From NCBI GenBank assembly GCA_017627015.1, contig JAGAHP010000007.1, positions 1 through 38,159 on the forward strand: a stretch of 38,159 bases of DNA, written 5' to 3'. Below the pieces are notes generated by a model. The model saw only the letters and a program-made list of their open reading frames with translations. It made no database searches and had not been told where the DNA came from. Below, one piece after another: positions 17,103 to 24,536 of this stretch; positions within the stretch are counted from its first letter, which is position 1; every line of letters begins with the position of its first letter. A program made the translations under genes and the position numbers. Source of the stretch: Bacilli bacterium (lineage in GTDB: Bacteria > Bacillota_I > Bacilli_A > RF39 > UBA660).

Positions 17103-17128
17103 AAAAACACCATATGGTGTTTTTTTAT
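17101..17128. terminator. bidirectional terminator closing the unknown cluster
   Basis: Perfect palindrome around ACACCATATGGTGT with seven As on one side and seven Ts on the other; it serves both the plus-strand cluster and the minus-strand membrane gene. Confidence 0.9.
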
Positions 17129-17712
17129 TCTACATATTTCCATCCTAAAGATTTATAAAAACTAGTAGCGTTAGGAGTATTAAATACTTTACATAGTACT
17201 AAATTATATAATTCATCAAATAGGAATATTGATACTATAATTAAACATATTATCATAAACTTTTTAGGATTATATTTCTTTATTATCTTAGTAAATAAAG
17301 GTACAATTACATATATTAAAAACATACTTGATATACCGAAGAATAGTATACTCCTAAGACATATAAAACCATTTATATTACCAAAGTTCCATATTTCTAC
17401 ATTATAGTCCCAGAATCTGGCATTAAATACTTTTAAACAGAAGTATCCACCTAAATATTCAACTATACCTGTACCAACTATTGATACTAGTAAAACTAAC
17501 CATGGTTTATTTCTAATTTTTTTAGTTAAGAATAATACTACAATCGCTCCAATCGCATAGATGTTTATCCAAGGTAAGAAATTACCACCTTGCATGTACC
17601 ATGTCTTCATTCCTCCATTAATATAATAGAAAATGAATTCATATATCCAACCAAATACTCCTGAAAAAACTATTACCATTGATAATAAACTAATCTTCTG
17701 GTACTTATTCAT
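17125..17712 (-). CDS. putative ABC-transporter type IV membrane protein (CmpB family)
   Basis: A 195-residue integral membrane protein with five to six hydrophobic helices. The family pattern of PF06541 (putative ABC transporter permease, CmpB-like) is clear: GWIYEFIFYYI near the N-terminus, NFLPWINIYAIGAI, EYLGGYF, ARFWDYN and GFICLRSILFFG. The function of this family is not established. The ribosome binding site AGGTGAT precedes ATG. No ATPase partner lies nearby on this strand. Confidence 0.85.
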   Translation of the reverse strand: MNKYQKISLLSMVIVFSGVFGWIYEFIFYYINGGMKTWYMQGGNFLPWINIYAIGAIVVLFLTKKIRNKPWLVLLVSIVGTGIVEYLGGYFCLKVFNARFWDYNVEIWNFGNINGFICLRSILFFGISSMFLIYVIVPLFTKIIKKYNPKKFMIICLIIVSIFLFDELYNLVLCKVFNTPNATSFYKSLGWKYVE

Positions 17713-17749
17713 ACTATCACCTAGTATAAATATACCATATTTTAATAAA

Positions 17750-17780
17750 ATAAAAAAGCATATTGAGTATATGCTTTTTT
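17750..17780 (-). terminator. terminator of the sortase-like gene
   Basis: A 12-base stem AAAAAAGCATAT/ATATGCTTTTTT with loop TGAGT. It is able to work on both strands; on the minus strand it ends the 17784-18419 gene. Confidence 0.85.
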
Positions 17781-17783
17781 AAA

Positions 17784-18419
17784 CTAAGCCCATAAGGTTA
17801 CCATAATTCCATCTTCATAACATGTATACATAATTAAACTAGCATCCATGTCATAGAATGAATTACCTTCAGTATCTACTAAATCAGGTCCTGTATTATA
17901 ACCTTTAGCTTTTTTAATTAAACTATAACCAATAGTACTTCCATCCGCAAATTTAATATATGAAGTAGTTCCTTCTGATAAACTACCTAGAACACTAAAT
18001 CCTTGATAGTTATGATCAGCTATAACTAATTTACCTCTATTTGCATAATAAGCCGCACTATCATAGTTATCAACTAATTCTTGTAATGAAGCACTTGAAC
18101 TAGTATAAACATTATAATCATATAATGCAACGTCATACCAAGAAACATATAATCTACCATAAGTACCATAGTTTTCACTATATGTTTCAGTAACAGTATT
18201 ATCTTCTTCAATATATTCATCACTTGTAGATGTTTGAATAGCAGTAGTATCCTCTGCTTCTTCTTGTTTTACTTCAACTAACTCTTGTTTAACTTCCTCT
18301 AAATAATTACATTTAACTAATACTTTTTCATCTTTAGCAAACATATTAGCGTTCATAATACTAAAGTCATTAAATAAGAATACAAATGTACATAAAAGTA
18401 CAGTAAAATATTTCTTCAT
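17784..18419 (-). CDS. secreted sortase-like protein
   Basis: 211 residues from the ATG at 18419, chosen because AAGGGG lies 9 bases upstream and a signal peptide follows at once (MKKYFTVLLCTFVFLF). An upstream in-frame ATG gives a longer frame but would overlap the promoter. After an acidic Thr/Glu linker (about 40-85), residues 88-211 resemble a sortase domain: GRLYVSWYDVALY, candidate catalytic His136 in IADHNYQGF, and candidate Cys200 in LIMYTCYEDG (equivalent of TLxTC). The conserved Arg that normally follows Cys is not visible, because the protein stops at VTLWA. It may be a divergent or inactive sortase. Confidence 0.62.
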   Translation of the reverse strand: MKKYFTVLLCTFVFLFNDFSIMNANMFAKDEKVLVKCNYLEEVKQELVEVKQEEAEDTTAIQTSTSDEYIEEDNTVTETYSENYGTYGRLYVSWYDVALYDYNVYTSSSASLQELVDNYDSAAYYANRGKLVIADHNYQGFSVLGSLSEGTTSYIKFADGSTIGYSLIKKAKGYNTGPDLVDTEGNSFYDMDASLIMYTCYEDGIMVTLWA

Positions 18420-18446
18420 AAACCACAACCCCTTGAATTGCGGTAT

Positions 18447-18475
18447 ATTAAAACATAAAAGGCGATAATTGTCAA
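18447..18475 (-). promoter_or_regulatory. promoter of the sortase-like gene
   Basis: On the minus strand: perfect TTGACA, 17 bases, TTTAAT preceded by TG (extended -10). Confidence 0.7.
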
Positions 18476-18484
18476 ATTTTGAAA

Positions 18485-18514
18485 CAAAAAAAATCAAACT
18501 ATAAAAGTTCGATT
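18485..18514 (-). terminator. terminator of tRNA-Gly
   Basis: On the minus strand: stem AATCGAACT/AGTTTGATT with one G-U pair, followed by eight Ts. Confidence 0.8.
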
Positions 18515-18527
18515 AATTTTAAAAAAA

Positions 18528-18601
18528 TGGAGCAGGTGAGGAGAATCGGACTCCCGTATTCAGCTTGGAAGGCTGATGTTCTACCATTGAACTACACCTG
18601 C
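18528..18601 (-). tRNA. tRNA-Gly (TCC)
   Basis: A 74-base cloverleaf with encoded CCA; acceptor stem GCAGGTG/CACCTGC; anticodon TCC (complement of GGA at 18567-18569). Confidence 0.97.
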
Positions 18602-18620
18602 AAAAACAAGTTACTACTTA

Positions 18621-18648
18621 ATTATACTATATTTTTAGAACTTGTCAA
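18621..18648 (-). promoter_or_regulatory. promoter of tRNA-Gly
   Basis: On the minus strand: TTGACA, 16 bases, TATAAT, both perfect. Confidence 0.8.
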
Positions 18649-18651
18649 TAT

Positions 18652-18677
18652 AAAAAGATGTATTAAATACATCTTTT
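18652..18677 (-). terminator. terminator of the two-component operon
   Basis: Stem AAAAGATGTAT/ATACATCTTTT with loop TAA, overlapping the kinase stop codon; T run on the minus strand. Confidence 0.75.
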
Positions 18678-19980
18678 ATTCTTCTATATCCATGTTTTTA
18701 CTAATACTAAATTCAATTGTTAGTCCTTTTTCTTTGTTATTAGATGCTTTTACTGTACCTCCATGCATCTCAACAATTTCTTTTGTAATTGATAGACCAA
18801 GACCACTTATTTTTCTAGATTTATCAGTTGTGAATAATGGATCAAATATTTTTTTAATATTTTTTTCATCTACACCAATTCCGTTATCTATACATTTGAA
18901 ATAGAAATATTCTTTGTCATCTCTACATTCTATAACAATATGACCTTTTTCTTCCTTTATATGTCTTATACTATTAACAATTAAATTATTAAATACTCTG
19001 TTTATTTTACCAATATCAATATTAATATTTGCTTTTCTTGCTCTATTAATAACATCAAATCTAATATTTTTTTCTTTTAGATCATCAAAGTATTCAAATC
19101 TAATATTATTTAATAAATCTCTTACATTAACAGATTTAAAAATATAAGTTCTATTTTTATGAGATAATAAATAATCATCAAAGTCAGAAACAATATCTTT
19201 CATATGAATTGCTTTGTTATATATTTTTTCTTGTAATTCTTTCATCTCTTTTTTAGTTAATTTACTATTTATTAGTAAATCACTATAACCAATAACAGAT
19301 GTTAGAGGAGTTTTTATATCATGACTTATTGCGGAAATAATTCTATTTTGTTCTTCATGTTCTTTTTCAAGAGATTTAGTTAAATCAACGAATTCATTTT
19401 GAACATAATATATTTCGTTTGTAACTTTTCTTTTTGATGGCTTGATACCAAATTTATAATTGTTTATATCTCTTACAGTTACATTTATAGGTTCAAGTAA
19501 TAATTTATTTGCGATTATTAAACCTAGTAATGTAATAGTAGATATAAAAATAATTTCAAATATCATAAATTTTTTAGTAATTGATATTGTATTAATTGTA
19601 TTAGTTTTACCAACACTTATTAGATAATCCTCATCATCTATATTAACAACAAATGGAGTAAGATACTCTCTATCACTAATATTTTCGATATTAGTATATA
19701 TTACTTCATATTTACTATTTCTAACTATTAATAATAAATTATATTTATTTGCGATATGTTCAAATAAAGAAGGGGTATCTAGTTTTTTATTATCTTTGAT
19801 ATTTTTTTCTATGTTATCGATGATATCATTATGTAGTTCGTTTTGTAGTTCTTCATATCCTTGTTTAATAGATGTTTGAACACCATATTTAAACCAAAAT
19901 GTTAAGAATAAAAGATTAATAACTATGAAGATAATTATAAATAGTAAGAAAGCTTTTTGTACATTAAAACCTCTATTCAT
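18676..19980 (-). CDS. sensor histidine kinase
   Basis: 434 residues. One membrane helix at about 11-30 and a second at about 139-160 enclose an extracytoplasmic sensor domain of about 105 residues. After a linker, the HisKA domain has the phospho-acceptor His220 in ISHDIKTPLTSVIGYSDL. The ATPase domain shows the N box (FNNLIVNSIRHI), G1 (DNGIGVD) and G2 (SGLGLSITKEIVE). It autophosphorylates and passes phosphate to the response regulator encoded directly upstream, whose gene it overlaps by 8 bases. The stimulus is unknown; the layout resembles envelope-sensing VanS/PhoR-like kinases. Confidence 0.94.
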   Translation of the reverse strand: MNRGFNVQKAFLLFIIIFIVINLLFLTFWFKYGVQTSIKQGYEELQNELHNDIIDNIEKNIKDNKKLDTPSLFEHIANKYNLLLIVRNSKYEVIYTNIENISDREYLTPFVVNIDDEDYLISVGKTNTINTISITKKFMIFEIIFISTITLLGLIIANKLLLEPINVTVRDINNYKFGIKPSKRKVTNEIYYVQNEFVDLTKSLEKEHEEQNRIISAISHDIKTPLTSVIGYSDLLINSKLTKKEMKELQEKIYNKAIHMKDIVSDFDDYLLSHKNRTYIFKSVNVRDLLNNIRFEYFDDLKEKNIRFDVINRARKANINIDIGKINRVFNNLIVNSIRHIKEEKGHIVIECRDDKEYFYFKCIDNGIGVDEKNIKKIFDPLFTTDKSRKISGLGLSITKEIVEMHGGTVKASNNKEKGLTIEFSISKNMDIEE

Positions 19981-20656
19981 CTATATACCTCACAAACTTG
20001 TAACCATATCCCCATACAGTAATAATGTATTTTTCTTCATTATCTAATTTATCTCTTAGATTCTTAATATGAACCGCTACCGTACTTATTTCTCCATAAT
20101 TACTTCCCCAAACTGAATCAAATATTTGAGACTTAGATAGAACTATACCTTTATTTTCCATCAGGTATCTTAATAATTCAAATTCTCTTGTGGATAAATC
20201 AACAGTCTTACCATTTTTCTTTACTTCAAAGCTTTCTTTATTAAGTTCTATTTCTCCAATTTTAATTATATTTGAACTACCTTGTTTTCTATTTCTTTTA
20301 TCTTTTCTTAAATGAGCTTTTACTCTAGAAACTAATTCTTGATTTTCAAAAGGTTTAGTTACATAATCATCAGCGCCAACTTCAAAACCAACCATTTTAT
20401 CCACAAGATTAGCTTTAGCAGTTACAAATATAATAGAGCAGTCTACTTTTTCTCTTATTTTTGCGCATAATTCGATACCAGAAATACCAGGCATCATAAT
20501 ATCCATAAGAATAAGATCATATCTTTCTTTATCAATTATATCCAATGCTTCTTCTCCTGAATTACATATAACAGTTTCAAATCCTTCTTTTTTTAATAAA
20601 TAGGATTCTAATTCCGCTATATCTATATCATCATCTATTATTAATATCTTCTCCAT
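19973..20656 (-). CDS. OmpR/PhoB-family response regulator
   Basis: 227 residues. The receiver domain (1-120) has an acidic pocket IDDDID, phospho-acceptor Asp52 in DLILMDIMMPG, Thr/Ser in FVTAKA and Lys in YVTKPFE. The C-terminal winged helix (about 130-225) shows LSTREFELLRYLMENKG and the ending ITVWGYGYKFVRYI, closest by eye to VanR-like regulators. It is first in a two-gene operon with the histidine kinase. The ribosome binding site is GAAGGTGAAA. Confidence 0.94.
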   Translation of the reverse strand: MEKILIIDDDIDIAELESYLLKKEGFETVICNSGEEALDIIDKERYDLILMDIMMPGISGIELCAKIREKVDCSIIFVTAKANLVDKMVGFEVGADDYVTKPFENQELVSRVKAHLRKDKRNRKQGSSNIIKIGEIELNKESFEVKKNGKTVDLSTREFELLRYLMENKGIVLSKSQIFDSVWGSNYGEISTVAVHIKNLRDKLDNEEKYIITVWGYGYKFVRYIDE

Positions 20657-20674
20657 ATTTTCACCTTCTTTATA

Positions 20675-20683
20675 ATTATATCA
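20675..20683 (-). promoter_or_regulatory. extended -10 promoter of the two-component operon
   Basis: TG-A-TATAAT on the minus strand, about 20 bases before the ATG. The -35 region falls in the preceding terminator and is weak. Confidence 0.55.
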
Positions 20684-20690
20684 TATTATC

Positions 20691-20718
20691 AAAAAAGAAG
20701 AGTCACATCACTCTTCTT
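20691..20718 (-). terminator. terminator upstream of the two-component operon
   Basis: Stem AGAAGAGT/ACTCTTCT with a 6-base loop; six Ts on the minus strand. It ends minus-strand transcripts coming from 20909-21352 or the stretch between. Confidence 0.8.
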
Positions 20719-20908
20719 CTATAAAAGTTTTTAATAGGGGTTTTAGTATTTATTAAATTTATTTATATTAGAGTAGGGAAAAACTCTAATTATTATTTAT
20801 TATTGAAATGTATTGTCTTATATATGTCTCTATCAATATTTCATCTATCACTCTCCTAACTATGATTTAAGTATATCGAAGAAATATTAATAATATATAT
20901 AAAATTTA
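20719..20908 (-). other. 190-base stretch with possible tiny leader ORF
   Basis: On the minus strand a good ribosome binding site TAGGAGAG (20851-20858) sits 8 bases before an ATG that encodes only Met-Lys-Tyr and then stops (20833-20844). An overlapping frame from GTG (20851) has 21 codons to 20786. A hairpin TTAGAGT/ACTCTAA (20768-20789) and a terminator follow. It could be a 3' untranslated region, a decayed gene or a tiny peptide gene; nothing is certain. Confidence 0.3.
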
Positions 20909-21352
20909 TTAAGAATTATTAAGAGGAGTTATTTTACCTTTTCCTCTTGTTATTTTTATAGTATATGAATTCTTGTTATAACTAATATCTATAAGAATAA
21001 TATAACTTTTTTCTGTACTATATCTAGATAATTGTAAAGTACCTTTTTCATTATTTAAATTATATTCTTTTGTTGTCATAAAGTTAGATTCATTTTCTAA
21101 ATATATTATATATTTAGATAAATCTATTGATGGACTCTTTATTTTTTTATATTTATAAGTCTTTATAATTGTATCGTTATATTTCTTTTTAGTTTTTCTA
21201 GTTAGCTTTCTTTCACCTAGAAGACTAGTAATACTTTTAATTTTATCGTCTTTTAAAACATAATATTCTTCATCTTTAGGATTATTTACTATTATTAGTA
21301 TAATTAGAACTATAATAATTATAGGTATTATAAATAAATATTTCTTTTTCAT
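20909..21352 (-). CDS. hypothetical membrane-anchored protein
   Basis: 147 residues with one N-terminal membrane helix (about 5-23, almost all Ile/Leu/Val) preceded by MKKK, so probably anchored with the rest outside. The outer part is Lys-rich with beta-like segments (YYVLKDDKIKSITSLLG, SYIILIDISYNKNSYTIKITR). No family is recognised. The ribosome binding site is GGTGAT; an extended -10 promoter is shared back to back with queH. Confidence 0.65.
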   Translation of the reverse strand: MKKKYLFIIPIIIIVLIILIIVNNPKDEEYYVLKDDKIKSITSLLGERKLTRKTKKKYNDTIIKTYKYKKIKSPSIDLSKYIIYLENESNFMTTKEYNLNNEKGTLQLSRYSTEKSYIILIDISYNKNSYTIKITRGKGKITPLNNS

Positions 21353-21367
21353 ATTATCACCAATATA

Positions 21368-21376
21368 ATTATAACA
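21368..21376 (-). promoter_or_regulatory. extended -10 promoter of the membrane-anchored gene
   Basis: TG-T-TATAAT on the minus strand, about 20 bases before the ATG. Confidence 0.5.
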
Positions 21377-21381
21377 TATTC

Positions 21382-21410
21382 TTTACAAATAATAAAAATA
21401 GTGTAATAAT
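21382..21410 (+). promoter_or_regulatory. promoter of queH
   Basis: TTTACA (21382-21387), 17 bases, AATAAT preceded by TG-T; then AGGTGAT and the start codon. Confidence 0.5.
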
Positions 21411-21426
21411 ACGTCTAGGTGATTTT

Positions 21427-22047
21427 ATGAAAGTCTTATTACATGTTTGCTGTGCACCTTGTAGCATTATGAGTATTAAAAAATTAAGAGAAGATAATAT
21501 GGATGTTACTGGTTTTTGGTATAATCCCAATATTCATCCATATATGGAATATAGAGCAAGAAGGGATGCTTTTAGAAACTATTCTAAGTCTATAGATTTA
21601 CCAGTTATATATAAGGATGAATATGGATTAGATGAATTTTGTAAAAAAGTAATAGATAGTTTAAATGACAGATGTAAAATTTGTTACGCAGATAGACTTA
21701 CTGTTGTAGCTAAATACGCAAAAGATAATGGATATGATGCTTTTTGTACTAGTCTACTTTATAGTCCTTATCAAGATCATGAGGGTTTAAAAGAGGTATG
21801 TGAAAGAATATCTAAAGCATTTGATATTAAGTTCTTATATTATGACTTTAGACCATATTATAGAGAAGGGCAAGAAGAAGCTAAAAGGTTAGGTATATAT
21901 ATGCAAAAGTATTGTGGATGCATATTTAGTGAAGAAGATAGATATAAAAAGAGAATAGAAAGAGAAAGAATAAAAGAAGAAATAGATAAAGAGTGGGAAA
22001 AATATAAAAAAGAAAATCAAATAGAAGACATAAAAAAAGACATTTAA
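21427..22047 (+). CDS. queH: epoxyqueuosine reductase QueH
   Basis: 206 residues. It catalyses the last step of queuosine synthesis on tRNA (epoxyqueuosine to queuosine) and is the non-cobalamin replacement of QueG. Family cysteines are visible: VCCAPCS at the N-terminus, RCKICYADR near residue 80, and MQKYCGCIFSEEDRY near residue 170; these bind an iron-sulfur cluster and a metal. SLLYSPYQDHEG is another conserved stretch. tRNAs with GUN anticodons are the substrate, including the tRNA-Asp (GTC) in this window. The C-terminal 30 residues are a charged helix. No other que genes are visible in the window. Confidence 0.94.
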   Translation: MKVLLHVCCAPCSIMSIKKLREDNMDVTGFWYNPNIHPYMEYRARRDAFRNYSKSIDLPVIYKDEYGLDEFCKKVIDSLNDRCKICYADRLTVVAKYAKDNGYDAFCTSLLYSPYQDHEGLKEVCERISKAFDIKFLYYDFRPYYREGQEEAKRLGIYMQKYCGCIFSEEDRYKKRIERERIKEEIDKEWEKYKKENQIEDIKKDI

Positions 22048-22060
22048 ATGTCTTTTTATT
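22032..22060. terminator. bidirectional terminator between queH and the slipin gene
   Basis: Palindrome AAAAAGACATTT/AAATGTCTTTTT that overlaps the queH stop region; A and T runs on both sides. Confidence 0.8.
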
Positions 22061-22829
22061 TTTTAATTATATCTTTTACAGTCTTAGCTACTTTATCTGC
22101 ATTATTTCCACTAAAAGCTTGTAATACTTCAATTGGTACTGCAAATATAATTGTATTAGATTGATCTGATGATAAATCATTTAATGTAGCAAGTGTTCTT
22201 AAATGTAATGCACCTGGTGAGTTACTTAATACAGCAGCAGCTTCAGCTAAATTATCAGCAGCTTTTTTTTCACCACGAGATTTAGTAATAACTGCTTCTT
22301 TTTCTCTTTCAGCTTCTGCTACTTTAGCAATAACTCTTTGCATTTCTTCAGGTAGTTTAACATCTTTTAATTCAACGTTTTCAACTTTAATTCCCCAAGG
22401 ATCAGTTGCTTCATCAATAACCTTACATATTTCAGTAGATATTTTATCTCTTTCAGATAATAATTCATCTAGTGATACAGCTCCAACAGCATTTCTCATA
22501 GTAGTTTGAGCAAGTTGACCAACTGCATATTGATATCTTTCAACCGCAAGTATAGCTTTAGATGCATCAAATACTTTGTAGTAGATAACCGCATTGATTC
22601 TAATAGATACATTATCTTTAGTAATTGCGTCTTGTTCTGGAACATCTACTGCTTTTGTTCTTATATCTACTTTTTTATAAGATTCAATAATAGGTAAAAC
22701 TATTTTCCAACCTGGGTTCATAATTTTAACAAATTTACCAAATCTAAATTTAATACCTCTTTCATATTCAGATATTTGTCTAATAGATATAAGTAAGATA
22801 AATAAAATTATTCCTAATATAATTAACAT
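22056..22829 (-). CDS. SPFH/band 7 protein, slipin (stomatin-like)
   Basis: 257 residues. One N-terminal membrane helix (about 1-16) is followed by YERGIKFRFGKF, the typical start of slipins. The band 7 domain covers about 20-200 (VDVPEQDAITKDNVSIRINAVIYYKV, GVEL-like VENVELKDVKLPEEM), and a helical Ala/Glu-rich segment (AEAEREKEAVITKSRGE) drives oligomerisation. Such proteins form membrane microdomain scaffolds. The common NfeD partner gene is not present next to it; the divergent neighbour is a DUF5684-type membrane protein. Confidence 0.93.
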   Translation of the reverse strand: MLIILGIILFILLISIRQISEYERGIKFRFGKFVKIMNPGWKIVLPIIESYKKVDIRTKAVDVPEQDAITKDNVSIRINAVIYYKVFDASKAILAVERYQYAVGQLAQTTMRNAVGAVSLDELLSERDKISTEICKVIDEATDPWGIKVENVELKDVKLPEEMQRVIAKVAEAEREKEAVITKSRGEKKAADNLAEAAAVLSNSPGALHLRTLATLNDLSSDQSNTIIFAVPIEVLQAFSGNNADKVAKTVKDIIKK

Positions 22830-22849
22830 ATTATTCCTCCTTTCATATT

Positions 22850-22878
22850 ATTATATTTTTTTGTATACTAAAAATCAA
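22850..22878 (-). promoter_or_regulatory. promoter of the slipin gene
   Basis: On the minus strand: TTGATT, 17 bases, TATAAT; AGGAGG follows. Confidence 0.75.
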
Positions 22879-22887
22879 TATTAATTA

Positions 22888-22916
22888 TTGAAAAAAATGT
22901 CATATTAAGGTATACT
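22888..22916 (+). promoter_or_regulatory. promoter of the DUF5684-type gene
   Basis: TTGAAA (22888-22893), 17 bases, TATACT (22911-22916); AAAGGAG follows. Confidence 0.75.
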
Positions 22917-22941
22917 TAATTATAGAAAGGAGTTAGGGAAA

Positions 22942-23511
22942 ATGAATTACAATTACAGTTATACAACAGATGCTTATAATGATGCTGCAGTAGCTGGATT
23001 AGGAGCTTTTTGGGTTGTATATATGATTATTTGTCTTGCTCTTTCAGCTGTTATGATAATTTCTATGTGGAAAATATTCACAAAAGCTGGAAAAGAAGGT
23101 TGGATATCATTAATACCATTCTATAATTTATGGACATTATTTGAAATTGGTGGACAAAAAGGTGCATATATATTCTTTATGTTTATACCTTGTGCAGGGC
23201 CAATCATTTATCTAGTATTCGAAATCAAAGCTTACTTAGAAATTGCTAAGAGATTTGGTAAAGATACTGCATTTGGTGTACTAAGTATTTTCTTCCCATA
23301 TGTTACATTCCCTATATTAGCGTTCTCTGATGCTAAATATAGTGAAGGAACAGAGGAAAAAAAAACTAGTATTTTAGATGTTGACTTAGATGGTGTTCCC
23401 GATTCCAATGAAAGTACTTTTAATTATGGCTATGAAAAAGAAGATACTGTAGTTATGAAACCAGTTGATGAAGGAGAAGAAACTAAGGCAACTGATGAAG
23501 AAAAGAAATAG
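22942..23511 (+). CDS. DUF5684-like membrane protein with acidic tail
   Basis: 189 residues. Three to four hydrophobic segments lie between about residues 20 and 130. The central WKIFTKAGKEGWISLIPFYNLW and the later YLEIAKRFGKDTAFGVLS and PILAFSDAKY match the DUF5684 pattern. The C-terminal 55 residues are soluble and acidic, containing DVDLDGVPDSNES, which looks like a thrombospondin type 3 or dockerin-like calcium-binding loop. The N-terminus is Tyr/Asn-rich. Function is unknown. It is divergently arranged with the slipin gene, 112 bases apart. Confidence 0.72.
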   Translation: MNYNYSYTTDAYNDAAVAGLGAFWVVYMIICLALSAVMIISMWKIFTKAGKEGWISLIPFYNLWTLFEIGGQKGAYIFFMFIPCAGPIIYLVFEIKAYLEIAKRFGKDTAFGVLSIFFPYVTFPILAFSDAKYSEGTEEKKTSILDVDLDGVPDSNESTFNYGYEKEDTVVMKPVDEGEETKATDEEKK

Positions 23512-23530
23512 TTAACTATTTCTTTTTTTG
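23501..23530. terminator. terminator between the DUF5684-type gene and cotJC
   Basis: Palindrome AAAGAAATAGTT/AACTATTTCTTT followed by seven Ts on the plus strand; an A-rich flank gives weaker function on the minus strand. Confidence 0.75.
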
Positions 23531-24079
23531 TGTCTTATTATAAATTTCATATAATCTTTTAAATCTTTCAAAATGAACTATTTCTCTTTGTCTTAAGAAA
23601 GATAGAGGTGATAAAATATCTGGATCATCAGTTAAATCCATTAAATTTTCATAGGTTGCCCTTGCTTTTTGTTCTGCAGCCATATCTTCTGATATATCTG
23701 CAAGAGGATCACCAGTTACTGCAAAATATGATGCATCAAATGGAATTCCATTAGAATTCTCTGGATATATTCCTAATTTATGTTCAGTATACTGAGAACC
23801 TAAACCTTCTTTTTCTAATTCTTCAGGAGTTGCGCCTTCTAGTAACTGATAGACCATCGCATTAATTATCTCCATATGAGCCATTTCTTCTGTTGCAATA
23901 TCAGTTAATTCACTTTTACCAAAGTCATCTGGCATAGTATATCTTTGATTTAAATATCTAAGAGTTGCGCCAAGTTCACCATTTGCGCCTCCGCATTGAG
24001 TTATTATATATTTAGCCATTTTTATATTTTTCTTTTTAATATTTACAGGAAACTGTAATTTTTTTTCATATTTCCACAT
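23516..24079 (-). CDS. cotJC: CotJC-type spore coat protein / manganese catalase family
   Basis: 187 residues from the ATG at 24079 (MWKYEKKLQFPVNI, the family's usual beginning), with AAAGGATG 6 bases upstream; the longer open frame reads into cotJB. It is a ferritin-like manganese-catalase fold with metal-ligand motifs GANGELGATLRYLNQRY, TEEMAHMEIINAM and RQREIVHFERF. CotJC is a spore coat component in Bacillus and Clostridium, but relatives occur elsewhere. The start overlaps the tail of cotJB almost exactly (stop and start about 2 bases apart), so the two are one operon. Confidence 0.92.
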   Translation of the reverse strand: MWKYEKKLQFPVNIKKKNIKMAKYIITQCGGANGELGATLRYLNQRYTMPDDFGKSELTDIATEEMAHMEIINAMVYQLLEGATPEELEKEGLGSQYTEHKLGIYPENSNGIPFDASYFAVTGDPLADISEDMAAEQKARATYENLMDLTDDPDILSPLSFLRQREIVHFERFKRLYEIYNKTQKKK

Positions 24080-24081
24080 AG

Positions 24082-24444
24082 TTACATCCTTTCCCAAGGC
24101 CAAGGAGATTTGACCCAGTCCCAATTAAAATCTTCATTAATACCTAGACATATTCTTCCATATCTAGATTCATATTCTTTTTGTAATCTATCAGCTTCAT
24201 CTTTATATTGATTATATAAACCAATAGCTTGAATATCATTAGGGTATACATCTAGATATAAATTCATTTCATGAGCCGCAAAACAATATCGTTGTAGGTT
24301 GATTAGTAAATCCTCTTGAGGATTATTTCCTCTTACATCTGCGATATATTTATAAGGCCAAAATAAATTATCAAACATGTTACCTCTATTAAAACCAACA
24401 TCTACACTAACTAATTTGTTGTTTGTAGATAAATTATCGTACAC
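24082..24444 (-). CDS. cotJB: CotJB-type spore coat protein with CotJA-like N-terminus
   Basis: 120 residues starting at GTG, with AAGGA 8 bases upstream. Residues 40-120 match CotJB: DLLINLQRYCFAAHEMNLYLDVYP, then LYNQYKDEADRLQKEYESRYG, and the ending WVKSPWPWE. The first 35 residues contain FNRGNMFDNLFWPYKY, which resembles the end of CotJA (RGTxFPELxxPY), so this looks like a fused CotJA remnant and CotJB. A separate cotJA is not present. The pair cotJB-cotJC is a hallmark of spore-formers; whether this organism sporulates cannot be seen here. Confidence 0.88.
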   Translation of the reverse strand: MYDNLSTNNKLVSVDVGFNRGNMFDNLFWPYKYIADVRGNNPQEDLLINLQRYCFAAHEMNLYLDVYPNDIQAIGLYNQYKDEADRLQKEYESRYGRICLGINEDFNWDWVKSPWPWERM

Positions 24445-24463
24445 ATAATCATTCCTTTCTTTT

Positions 24464-24472
24464 TATACTATG
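24464..24472 (-). promoter_or_regulatory. possible sporulation-type -10 element of cotJB-cotJC
   Basis: CATAGTATA on the minus strand fits the sigmaK -10 pattern CATAnnnTA and is close to the sigmaE pattern CATACAAT; no good sigmaA -35 is seen. The -35 match is weak. In Bacillus subtilis cotJ is known to depend on sigmaE. This is an inference only. Confidence 0.35.
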
Positions 24473-24511
24473 ATAAATGCCTTATTATTTATAGTTAAAA
24501 TGCCTATTTTA

Positions 24512-24520
24512 TGTTAAAAT
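24512..24520 (+). promoter_or_regulatory. extended -10 promoter of dinB
   Basis: TG-T-TAAAAT 17 bases before the chosen dinB start; the -35 is weak. Confidence 0.4.
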
Positions 24521-24536
24521 TATTATGGGTGATATG

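Noticed and set aside
18479..18904. 141-codon open frame on the plus strand
   Set aside because: It runs across tRNA-Gly and the kinase gene on the opposite strand; no ribosome binding site.
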